NCBI GenBank assembly: GCA_029262915.1
Contig: JAJCYN010000358.1
Span: 1 to 5,515 of the forward strand
DNA from: Flavobacteriales bacterium
Lineage (GTDB): Bacteria; Bacteroidota; Bacteroidia; Flavobacteriales_E; Vicingaceae
Length of the DNA stretch: 5,515 bases
Reading direction: 5' to 3'
The position numbers were made by a program, and so were the translations under genes. The notes below the pieces were generated by a model, which was not told the DNA's origin, did not search any database, and saw nothing but the letters and a program-made list of their open reading frames with translations. Below are positions 1 through 5,515 of this stretch, piece after piece. The first letter of the stretch is position 1, and each line of letters begins with the position of its first letter.

Positions 1-1
1 T

Positions 2-511
2 TGGGGAGATGGAAAATATGATAAAGCTAATGATGTAGTTACGTTATCTACACTTCCTATTAAAGGAATGTATCAAGAGACTTTACGTTATTCTTTTGAA
101 AAATTAACTAGAACTTCGGGTAGTTTAGTATTGGCTTGGGATGTTGTTGCCATTGATATTAAAATTGAGGTTGATGTAGATAAGAAAGCTTGGGCTAACA
201 TTGATAAAGCCGTAGCTGAAGTTACTGATGATAATAAGGCTGGTGTTTATAGAAATGCGGCAAAGCATGCAGCATCTACTAAAAAACGTTTAGAAGAAGG
301 GTTAAAATGGATTAATGAGTCCATTACAGCTAAAGAATCTTGGTATAGCTACTGGGTAAAAGCGGATGTGCAACATGCCGCAGGAGATAATGCGGGAGCT
401 GTTACAAGTGCTAAAAAGGCGATCGAAGTTGGAGAAGCTGGAGCTAAAAAAAGTGGTAAACCATTTGATTATAAAGAGCGAATAGAAAAAGCAATGGCTG
501 CATATAAATAG
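2..511 (+). CDS. DUF2911 family protein, C-terminal part (5' end outside window)
   Basis: The reading frame is open from base 2, so this is the last 169 residues of a gene that begins outside the window; the Met at base 68 is internal, not the start. The fragment opens with WGDGKY, followed by a beta-rich stretch ending in the LVLAWD segment (about residues 41-46). This matches the core of DUF2911, where a WG..Y element is followed by an L.W(D/E) strand. The second half (about residues 80-169) is helical and TPR-like: AAKHAAS, LEEGLKWINESI, then a W/Y-rich helix and AVTSAKKAIEVGE. Full family members are about 280 residues, usually with an export signal, and are common in Bacteroidetes; their function is unknown. 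The missing N-terminus would carry any signal peptide. It ends in TAG just before the shared terminator and is convergent with the methyltransferase gene. Family assignment is fairly secure; biochemical role is unknown. Confidence 0.85.
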   Translation, partial: WGDGKYDKANDVVTLSTLPIKGMYQETLRYSFEKLTRTSGSLVLAWDVVAIDIKIEVDVDKKAWANIDKAVAEVTDDNKAGVYRNAAKHAASTKKRLEEGLKWINESITAKESWYSYWVKADVQHAAGDNAGAVTSAKKAIEVGEAGAKKSGKPFDYKERIEKAMAAYK

Positions 512-525
512 TCTTGCAATAAGAT

Positions 526-560
526 AAAAAAAGCCTCTATCGACAGATAGAGGCTTTTTT
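526..560. terminator. Bidirectional intrinsic terminator
   Basis: A perfect 15-bp hairpin: the arm 527-541 (A tract, then GCCTCTATC) pairs with 546-560 (GATAGAGGC, then a T tract) around the tetraloop GACA. Because the GC-containing stem is flanked by A residues on the left and T residues on the right, it reads as a Rho-independent terminator in both directions. It lies 15 bases after the DUF2911 stop and 18 bases from the methyltransferase stop, so it most likely ends both convergent transcripts. Confidence 0.93.
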
Positions 561-577
561 GTTTAATCAATTTATTT

Positions 578-1504
578 TTAGTCTTTTACCTTTTCAAAAA
601 CTATTCTATAGTGGTCAAAAACATGTCTATCAAACACATGTAAGTTAGCTTGTATTTTAAACCTGCGCATCCACTCTCTAAAAGTAGAATCGAATAAATA
701 ATCAGGAATTAAAGATGCAAAAAGTAAATATTTTCTAAAACTAAATTTAGTAAACTGTGCCGTCCATCTATGAATAGTTTCTACATAATCAAATCTACCA
801 CTGTCAACAGATATTAATTTAAAATGCTCATCCGTAGCTGGATTAATTAATCCTTCTTTTCCGTAAGGAAGCCAAGACCCAGGAAATACACGACAAATGA
901 TGTCCATATATTCCGCGTTGCTAAATTCTTTTTTGCTCAAGTCAGTTTTATCAAAAGGAATGTCTTTAAAATCGACCATATTAGGACCAAATACCATAGA
1001 TTGACAGTAAAAACGTCCACCTACAGGAAGTAAACTGGCCACCTGTTTAAAATATTTTTTATAAATTTCTTCTTGTTTCCCAGCTTCATATTCTTCTACA
1101 GAGCACAAATGTTCAGGACTTCCCATGGCCGTTACAGCATCAAATTTTCCAAAGGTTTCCGGGGTAATGTCTTTAGAATCCATATGCTTAACATTTAGCC
1201 CGTTTTTCATACAAGCATCAGCTTGTCCTTTTGCTAAGACTACACCAGCAGTATCCGCACCAACTCCATTTAAATAATCTATAAATGCACCCCATCCACA
1301 ACCTATATCCAGTACTTTCGAACCTTTCTCTATGTTACATCCATCAACAATAAACTGATGTTTTTTTAATTGAGCATCTTCTGTACTCATAGAAAAATCA
1401 CCATCAAATCTTGCACAACTGTATGCGCCTTTATCGCCTAAACTTAAGCGAAATATTTTGTCCATTCTGGTATAGTGTGCATCTAATTCTTTTTGGTCTG
1501 CCAT
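578..1504 (-). CDS. Cyclopropane-fatty-acyl-phospholipid synthase-like SAM methyltransferase
   Basis: A 308-residue class I SAM-dependent methyltransferase of the CFA/mycolic acid synthase family. Visible landmarks in family order: HY..MD (10-15), YSCARF (28-33, containing the Cys conserved in CFA synthases), TEDAQ..K (41-47), SAM-binding motif I VLDIGCGWG (64-72), GVVLAKGQ (87-94), the PEH motif (130-132, with the family's active-site Glu at 131), Y..YF (148-152) and LLPVGGR (158-164). The length fits the short mycolic-acid type rather than the roughly 380-residue E. coli Cfa, so the N-terminal Cfa domain is absent. Two departures: about 10 extra residues between PEH and Y..YF, and an aliphatic residue (about Ile203) where the CFA bicarbonate-binding His is expected before FP (207-208). 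It probably methylates a lipid or lipid-like acceptor, but true cyclopropanation is uncertain. It follows the symporter by 69 bases, so co-transcription is plausible; only a weak Bacteroidetes-type -7 match (TACATTTA, minus strand, 1550-1557) is seen upstream. Confidence 0.85.
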   Translation of the reverse strand: MADQKELDAHYTRMDKIFRLSLGDKGAYSCARFDGDFSMSTEDAQLKKHQFIVDGCNIEKGSKVLDIGCGWGAFIDYLNGVGADTAGVVLAKGQADACMKNGLNVKHMDSKDITPETFGKFDAVTAMGSPEHLCSVEEYEAGKQEEIYKKYFKQVASLLPVGGRFYCQSMVFGPNMVDFKDIPFDKTDLSKKEFSNAEYMDIICRVFPGSWLPYGKEGLINPATDEHFKLISVDSGRFDYVETIHRWTAQFTKFSFRKYLLFASLIPDYLFDSTFREWMRRFKIQANLHVFDRHVFDHYRIVFEKVKD

Positions 1505-1573
1505 AATTTATTCGTTTTAATTTATATTATTAATATTTTAACCGGTGTCTAAATGTACTATAATTTAATGAAT

Positions 1574-3310
1574 TTATTTTGGAGCACTTTTATCAAAAGG
1601 ATTAATTATTATTGCGAACAAAATAACTAATCCACAACCAATAACATTATACCACAAGTAAGCTATTTCTTCTACTTCTCTTTCCATAAGATATGAACCG
1701 ATTTGTTGTCCGAAAAAGAAGAGGATAATTACAATAAATTGAGCAATAAGTGCACCAATAAAAGTAGCTTTTCCTTTTATTCGCTTTAAGAAAAACGCAA
1801 TCAAAAAAATACCTAAAATGGTTCCATAAAACAATGATCCCAATATGTTTACTGCTTCAATTAAATTTTCGACTAAGTGTGCGAATAATGCAAAGAGTAT
1901 CGCCACAATGCCCCAAACAGCGGTAAGTAGCTTGGAAGCCATTAAATAATGTTTTTCCGAATGTTCTGTCGTGTTCAATCTTTTATAAAAATCTATAGTT
2001 GTAGTAGTTGCTAATGCATTTAATTCTCCCGAAGTGGAAGACATTGCAGCCGAAAAGATGACGGCCAAGAGTAAGCCTATCAACCCAATGGGCAAATAGT
2101 TCATTATAAAAGATAAAAACACATAGTCTGAGTCTTTTGAATTATTATCAGGAACAGCAATGCCAACCAAGTCTTTGGCCCTGTCGCGAATAGCAATAGC
2201 CTCCAGCTCATTGCTTTTAACTGTTTCAATGGCGTAGTCAATAGTCTCCTTATCATAATTGGTAGATTCATAATTGTCCACCACAAACTTTAGAGTCTCC
2301 TTCTTTTTGCTATAAACAGCAGCGTATTCAGTTTCAATGGCCTTCATATCATCAGCATATTCTGTTTGATACACCTTTACAGTAGCATTTTCATTAAACA
2401 ATACAGGGTGTTCTTGGTATTGAAAAAACACAAAAACCATAACCCCCACAAAAAGAATAAAGAATTGCATGGGCACTTTCATAATGGCATTAAACATTAA
2501 GCCCATTCTACTTTCATAAACAGAACTTCCACTTAAATAACGCTGTACTTGTGATTGGTCGGTTCCAAAATAGGAGAGGGCCAAGAAAGTACCACCAGTT
2601 ATTCCTGTCCAAAAAGTATAACGTTTGTCTAGGTCAATAGAAAAATCGATTACATCTAATTTCCCCATAATACCTGCTACAGAAATGGCATCACCAAAAG
2701 AAACGTAATCTGGTAATTGGTGAATAATGATAAAAAATGCAGCAAACATACCAGACATAATAACTCCCATTTGCCACTTTTGGGTTAAGCTAACCGCTTT
2801 TGTTCCTCCAGAAACAGTATAGATAATAACTAGTGTTCCTATTAGTAGAATGGTCAAACTTAAGTTCCAACCTAAAGCACTTGAGAGTATTATTGCTGGA
2901 GCATAAATAGTAATTCCCGCAGCTAATCCACGTTGTACCAAAAATAAAAATGCGGCCAATAATCTGCTTGATATACCAAAACGTGACTCTAAATATTCAT
3001 AAGCCGTAAATACTTTTAGTTCGTAATAGATGGGAATGAAAACAGCAGAAACTATAATTAACGCAATGGGTAATCCAAAGTAGTTCTGAACAAACCCCAT
3101 TCCCGATTCATAGGCTTGACCGGGGGTCGAAATAAACGTTATAGCACTGGCTTGGGTGGCCATAACAGACAATCCTATAGTAGTCCATTTCATTTCATTG
3201 CCACCACGTAAATAATCTTGTAGGTTGGCATTTTTACGGGTTTTCCATGTGCCATACGCCACAATAAACCCTAAAGTACCCAGCATTACTATCCAATCAA
3301 CTATACTCAT
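1574..3310 (-). CDS. Sodium:solute symporter (SSS family)
   Basis: A 578-residue inner-membrane Na+-coupled transporter of the SSS family (PF00474). I count about 13 hydrophobic segments: 5-22, 45-65, 78-96, 115-140, 150-166, 180-198, 232-250, 272-298, 398-420, 460-480, 487-508, 514-534 and 550-570. Family motifs: ATQASAITFIS..G (51-64), GGTKAV..TQKWQ (168-180), GTDQSQVQRYLSG (249-261) and AAMSSTSGELNALAT (421-435). In the last, Ser424-Ser425 align with the Na2-site serines of vSGLT (Ser364/Ser365), so Na+ coupling is expected. Residues 299-395 form a charged, Tyr/Lys/Glu-rich helical insert between two transmembrane segments, at the place of extracellular loop 4 of the LeuT fold and predicted periplasmic. 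The start ATG overlaps the stop of the upstream 38-residue membrane gene (ATGA), which supports both the start and translational coupling. The substrate is unknown; a sugar, amino sugar or related metabolite would fit the PIG-L neighbour. Confidence 0.93.
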   Translation of the reverse strand: MSIVDWIVMLGTLGFIVAYGTWKTRKNANLQDYLRGGNEMKWTTIGLSVMATQASAITFISTPGQAYESGMGFVQNYFGLPIALIIVSAVFIPIYYELKVFTAYEYLESRFGISSRLLAAFLFLVQRGLAAGITIYAPAIILSSALGWNLSLTILLIGTLVIIYTVSGGTKAVSLTQKWQMGVIMSGMFAAFFIIIHQLPDYVSFGDAISVAGIMGKLDVIDFSIDLDKRYTFWTGITGGTFLALSYFGTDQSQVQRYLSGSSVYESRMGLMFNAIMKVPMQFFILFVGVMVFVFFQYQEHPVLFNENATVKVYQTEYADDMKAIETEYAAVYSKKKETLKFVVDNYESTNYDKETIDYAIETVKSNELEAIAIRDRAKDLVGIAVPDNNSKDSDYVFLSFIMNYLPIGLIGLLLAVIFSAAMSSTSGELNALATTTTIDFYKRLNTTEHSEKHYLMASKLLTAVWGIVAILFALFAHLVENLIEAVNILGSLFYGTILGIFLIAFFLKRIKGKATFIGALIAQFIVIILFFFGQQIGSYLMEREVEEIAYLWYNVIGCGLVILFAIIINPFDKSAPK

Positions 3311-3423
3311 TTATACGCCTGAGTTAATAGTTGAAACAAAATAATCAGCACAGCTAAGAAGCCGAGAACAAATAGGTAAAGTCCTTTCCAGTTCTTGAAA
3401 AATGGTGGTTTTTGGAGAGTCAT
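3307..3423 (-). CDS. 38-residue single-pass membrane protein coupled to the symporter
   Basis: A small ORF: ATG at 3421-3423, TGA at 3307-3309. It encodes 38 residues: a basic, aromatic N-terminus (MTLQKPPFFKNWKG, with Lys5, Lys10, Lys13) followed by one strongly hydrophobic helix (about 15-33, LYLFVLGFLAVLII and onward) and a short TQAYK tail. The positive-inside rule suggests N-in, C-out. Its stop overlaps the symporter ATG by four bases (ATGA), a typical arrangement for translationally coupled partners. An in-frame TGA nine bases before the ATG leaves no alternative upstream ATG. Tiny proteins of this kind (charged N-terminus with FFK.W, then one helix) directly before SSS genes are, to my recollection, recurrent in Bacteroidetes but usually left unannotated. 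Other SSS transporters have a small membrane subunit (for example the DUF4212 type), so a stabilising or regulatory subunit role is a reasonable inference, not shown. Confidence 0.75.
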   Translation of the reverse strand: MTLQKPPFFKNWKGLYLFVLGFLAVLIILFQLLTQAYK

Positions 3424-3439
3424 AATGTGTCAATGGTAT

Positions 3440-3458
3440 AATGAGTGAATGATTTAAT
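3440..3458. repeat. Inverted repeat, left arm
   Basis: The 19 bases AATGAGTGAATGATTTAAT are the reverse complement of 3843-3861 with one mismatch (T3450 against C3851). The arm contains the stop codon of the four-helix bundle gene (TAA, 3454-3456). In the minus-strand transcript it can pair with the other arm, giving 18 bp with one internal G-A mismatch and enclosing the entire gene. Confidence 0.8.
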
Positions 3459-3825
3459 TATTATTTGAAGTTGAATTTTTAGCTTTGGACATTATTCTAA
3501 CAATTTCATTAGATTCGATTAGGAGTCTTTCTAATTCTTTTAAATCATTTGATAAATTAGAATCTTGTATTACTTCTAACCAATATTCCGATTCGTCAGC
3601 CTCTTCGACAACAATACATATTTTACTGAAAAATTCATTTTTAGATCTAGCTCTACAAGAAGCACGGTAATTAGCCCCTGTTGATGTTGCTGATTTAACC
3701 AATTGATAAGTTATAACTGCAGAAGCTTTACAGGTTTTTAACGAATCACAGAATCTAATGACATTTACGGCAAACTTTTTAGTTCGTTTTCTCATTTTTT
3801 CTATGAAAATTTCTTTTTCTGTCAT
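3454..3825 (-). CDS. Four-helix bundle protein (23S rRNA IVP / S23 family)
   Basis: A 123-residue, mostly helical protein matching the four helix bundle family (PF05635/TIGR02436). Diagnostic stretch: QLVKSATSTGANYRASCRARSK (41-62), then NEFFSKICIVVEEADESEYWLEVI (63-86). This corresponds to the family pattern of a helix, a (V/T)GANYRA.CRA(R/K)SK turn, and a helix with EEADES.(Y/F)W. Helix 1 is about 7-31, helix 2 about 35-55, helix 3 about 62-86 and helix 4 about 92-116, ending in an Asn-rich tail (SNNN). The length is normal for the family. Homologues form small oligomeric bundles; they occur in 23S rRNA intervening sequences and as the accessory protein Avd of diversity-generating retroelements, but most free-standing copies have no known function. 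No reverse transcriptase or template repeat is visible here, so an Avd role is not supported. The only usable start is the ATG at 3825, because an in-frame TGA lies 18 bases upstream. The gene is bracketed by inverted repeats and seems to interrupt the deacetylase/symporter operon. Confidence 0.9.
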   Translation of the reverse strand: MTEKEIFIEKMRKRTKKFAVNVIRFCDSLKTCKASAVITYQLVKSATSTGANYRASCRARSKNEFFSKICIVVEEADESEYWLEVIQDSNLSNDLKELERLLIESNEIVRIMSKAKNSTSNNN

Positions 3826-3860
3826 TGTTTTATCATTAACTCATTAAATCCTTCACTCAT
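3822..3860 (-). CDS. Possible 12-residue leader/coupling mini-ORF
   Basis: On the minus strand an ATG follows the PIG-L stop codon with no gap (TAA then ATG) and opens a 12-codon frame, MSEGFNELMIKQ. Its TGA overlaps the ATG of the four-helix bundle gene (ATGA). It could carry ribosomes from the PIG-L gene into the four-helix bundle gene by reinitiation. Its first 18 bases lie in the right arm of the inverted repeat, so translation through it would open the predicted stem. The ORF is so short that it could arise by chance; the case rests only on its exact junctions. Confidence 0.25.
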   Translation of the reverse strand: MSEGFNELMIKQ

Positions 3861-3861
3861 T
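3843..3861. repeat. Inverted repeat, right arm
   Basis: The 19 bases ATTAAATCCTTCACTCATT are the reverse complement of 3440-3458 with 18 of 19 matches. The arm fills most of the gap between the PIG-L stop codon (TAA at 3861-3863, whose last base is the outer edge of the arm) and the four-helix bundle gene. It forms the 5' side of the predicted enclosing stem in the mRNA. Confidence 0.8.
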
Positions 3862-5515
3862 TACTTTCCATAAGAAACAATATTCGCAAACAGTTTAAAC
3901 GCCCCTGGAACACCAGCTGGCAATTCTCTAAAGAAAGAAATTCCTGTATAGATAAAACTTCCTTTTCCATAATTGGCAACGAGCAAACTCCCTTTTACCA
4001 TTTCTTCATTGGGGTCATTCCATCCTAATATTGGCGTATAATTTTCATCCCATTCATTAGGAAAATACAAGCCTCTTTCCTGAACCCAATTGTCAAAATC
4101 AGCTTCCAATATTTTATTAGGTGTATTCATAATAGGGTTTTCAGGAGCTAAGAAAGTAGTTTTAGCCTCTTCAACAGTAACCCTATCTCTTGATAATTTT
4201 AAAGGGTAGGGAGCCAATGTTTTTGTATCTACCCTTCTGTTTGTGTTGTACTGAACCACATAATTACCACCATTCTTAACGTATTCCATTAGTTTGCTGT
4301 AAACGGAAGGCATATAACTATTGGTGTTATAGGTCCTTATTCCCGCAACAATGGCATCGTATTGTGATAGGTCATTATTTTTTATGCTGCTTTCATCAAG
4401 CATCGTAATGGTGTAGCCCAATTGTTCTAAAGCAGTAGGAACTTCATCTCCGGCTCCCTTAATATACCCTATGTTTTTACCCTTAATTGCTACATTTAAA
4501 CGAACTAATTTGGCCTTGGCTTCTGGCAACAAAGTTTGTGTTTGAATGTGGTCATATTCTATGATTACTAAACTTTTTGCTGTTTTTTTGGAGTTATTTA
4601 AAATTACCTTAACCTCTCCAATGCTTTCGCTAGCTGATGGAGTGACATTAAAAATAACCGTTTTTTCTTCATTTTTAGTTACTAATTCATAATGAATGGA
4701 TGAAGGTTCAGATTTCCAACCACTAGGAAGACTTAAAGAAACATTTCCTGTTTCATTTTCTTTGTGTGCTTGGAGTGTTACTTTAATTTCTTTTGTTTTA
4801 TTATCAGAAAAAATATAAACGTTATCAGAAATATTAGCGGTTACTTTGGGTAAAACAACAAATGGTTGATAAATCTCTCCTTTTACCCGGTCAGTATGCT
4901 TATAAACAACCTTTCTAAACATCGGAAAATAGATGTCATTTATCTTAAAAGTGAATAAAACCGTATTTAAAGAACGGTTTTGAGGAATTCCGATTAAAAC
5001 CTGTGAAGTCACAGTATATAGTCCTTCAAAATTTTGGTTTAACCAATAAGGGTTGGTGTTGTTAGCGGTGGGACAAGTATAATTACTCTTAAAACTAAAG
5101 GCTTGATTGTTTTCTAAGCCCATATTTATTGTTGTATCTTTTCCACCATATTTCACATCAATTAGTTCGACTTTTAGGGTACTTCTATTGACTGCACGGG
5201 TAGTTATTTCTATTTTTGTTCCTGTAGCTGCACTGTAATCATTCGCTGTAACTTCAACAAAAAGGCCAACACAAGCTGAAATTATGCCCCTTATTTCATT
5301 TAGTTTAATCCATCTATAATAGTTATTATGAGCAGATTCCCAATCACCTGTTATGAAAGGTGTTTCATCGAGTAGTTTATATGATTTTAGAAGGATAGGA
5401 ATAATCTTTTCAGGGACTTCTGCATCAAAATTAGTATTAGCCTCAGTAATTAATTCCTCAATTTCAGCACCACCTTTAATTTTGTTCCAAGTAATATCAA
5501 TTCCATCGAAAATAT
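3861..5515 (-). CDS. PIG-L family deacetylase, C-terminal part (N-terminus outside window)
   Basis: The frame is open from the stop at 3861 to the right edge, giving the last 550 residues of a larger protein. The GTG at 5154-5156 is internal: 119 residues of family-like sequence precede it, starting IFDGIDITWNKIKGGAEI. Regions visible: a helical linker (about 1-85, containing W..IKL.EI), a first beta-sandwich (about 86-220), a second, NEW3-like beta-sandwich (about 225-320, with SLPSGW and TVIFNVTPS), and a C-terminal ThuA/GATase-like alpha/beta domain: KGKNIGYIKGAGDEVP (344-359), YDAIVAGIRTYNT (385-397), VKNGGNYVVQYNT (412-424), NWVQERGLYFP (475-485) and TGISFFRELPAGVPGAF (523-539). This arrangement is that of the long (about 800+ residue) Bacteroidetes PIG-L/LmbE-type proteins, whose N-terminal domain is a Zn-dependent de-N-acetylase. 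The zinc motif (AHPDDE type) should lie beyond the right edge and cannot be checked. It is probably exported to the periplasm. It leads the operon-like block with the symporter; the substrate is unknown. Confidence 0.82.
   Translation of the reverse strand, partial: IFDGIDITWNKIKGGAEIEELITEANTNFDAEVPEKIIPILLKSYKLLDETPFITGDWESAHNNYYRWIKLNEIRGIISACVGLFVEVTANDYSAATGTKIEITTRAVNRSTLKVELIDVKYGGKDTTINMGLENNQAFSFKSNYTCPTANNTNPYWLNQNFEGLYTVTSQVLIGIPQNRSLNTVLFTFKINDIYFPMFRKVVYKHTDRVKGEIYQPFVVLPKVTANISDNVYIFSDNKTKEIKVTLQAHKENETGNVSLSLPSGWKSEPSSIHYELVTKNEEKTVIFNVTPSASESIGEVKVILNNSKKTAKSLVIIEYDHIQTQTLLPEAKAKLVRLNVAIKGKNIGYIKGAGDEVPTALEQLGYTITMLDESSIKNNDLSQYDAIVAGIRTYNTNSYMPSVYSKLMEYVKNGGNYVVQYNTNRRVDTKTLAPYPLKLSRDRVTVEEAKTTFLAPENPIMNTPNKILEADFDNWVQERGLYFPNEWDENYTPILGWNDPNEEMVKGSLLVANYGKGSFIYTGISFFRELPAGVPGAFKLFANIVSYGK

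Larger units (their letters stand above)
3440..3861 (-). mobile_element. Possible IVS-like element carrying the four-helix bundle gene
   Basis: This 422-base segment consists of a four-helix bundle gene bounded at each end by a near-perfect 19-base inverted repeat. Relatives of the protein are known from intervening sequences in 23S rRNA of Leptospira, Coxiella and others, where the insert's ends are complementary and form a stem. Here the same architecture sits between two genes that would otherwise be adjacent operon members (PIG-L protein, then small membrane protein and symporter). No transposase, target-site duplication or conserved insertion site is visible, so the mobile-element call is an inference from architecture only. 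A plain intercistronic gene with a fortuitous AT-rich repeat is the alternative. Confidence 0.35.

Noticed and set aside
1515..1545. Hairpin in the AT-rich gap between symporter and methyltransferase
   Set aside because: Only short A/T self-complementarity, with no GC stem or T tract. It is not a credible terminator.
1550..1557. Bacteroidetes promoter -7 element (TACATTTA on the minus strand) before the methyltransferase
   Set aside because: It differs from TAnnTTTG at the last base and no TTG -33 element lies at the expected distance, so it is too weak to list as a promoter.
2104..2286. 60-codon minus-strand ORF inside the symporter gene
   Set aside because: It is an out-of-frame shadow of the symporter's hydrophilic insert, with low-complexity composition and no recognisable family or junction signals.
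3485..3670. 61-codon plus-strand ORF opposite the four-helix bundle gene
   Set aside because: The opposite strand carries a clear family match over the same bases. The Ser-rich product is typical of an antisense shadow.
3454..3825. Avd accessory protein of a diversity-generating retroelement
   Set aside because: The fold family is shared, but no reverse transcriptase, template repeat or variable target repeat is seen in the window, and the GANYRA/CRARSK-type turn fits the free-standing IVP group better.
5154..5156. GTG as the start of the minus-strand gene ending at 3861
   Set aside because: The frame continues open to the right edge and the 119 residues upstream look like the PIG-L family linker and sandwich, so this GTG is an internal Val codon.

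Overview
The window is AT-rich. Its genes lack clear Shine-Dalgarno sequences, and its protein families (DUF2911, a ThuA-like PIG-L deacetylase C-terminus, an SSS symporter with a long hydrophilic insert, a four-helix bundle protein) are together typical of Bacteroidetes, most likely a marine or environmental member of the Flavobacteriaceae. The assignment rests on family recognition and codon and base use, not on a marker gene.

Layout from left to right: a plus-strand gene enters from the left edge and ends at 511 (C-terminal part of a DUF2911/TPR-like protein). A strong, symmetric hairpin terminator (526-560) separates it from a minus-strand block that fills the rest of the window. Read in its own direction (right to left), that block is: the C-terminal 550 residues of a large PIG-L family deacetylase-type protein that runs off the right edge (3861-5515); a possible 12-codon mini-ORF (3822-3860); a four-helix bundle (23S rRNA IVP/S23 family) gene (3454-3825); a 38-residue single-pass membrane protein (3307-3423) whose stop codon overlaps the next start by ATGA; a 578-residue sodium:solute symporter (1574-3310); and, after 69 bases, a cyclopropane-fatty-acid-synthase-like methyltransferase (578-1504).

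The likely logic is a PIG-L deacetylase/symporter operon: a carbohydrate-amide hydrolase acts on an N-acylated substrate, and a Na+-driven transporter with a tiny membrane partner moves a related solute. The substrate cannot be read from the sequence. The methyltransferase may be co-transcribed, or may have its own weak promoter.

The most notable structure is the four-helix bundle gene. It sits between the deacetylase and the small membrane gene and is bracketed by 19-base inverted repeats with 18 of 19 matches (3440-3458 and 3843-3861). In the mRNA these would form a stem enclosing the whole gene. That arrangement resembles the intervening sequences that carry relatives of this protein in 23S rRNA genes, so the 422-base segment may be an IVS-like insertion in a protein-coding operon. 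No tRNA, rRNA, CRISPR array or classical insertion sequence is visible.
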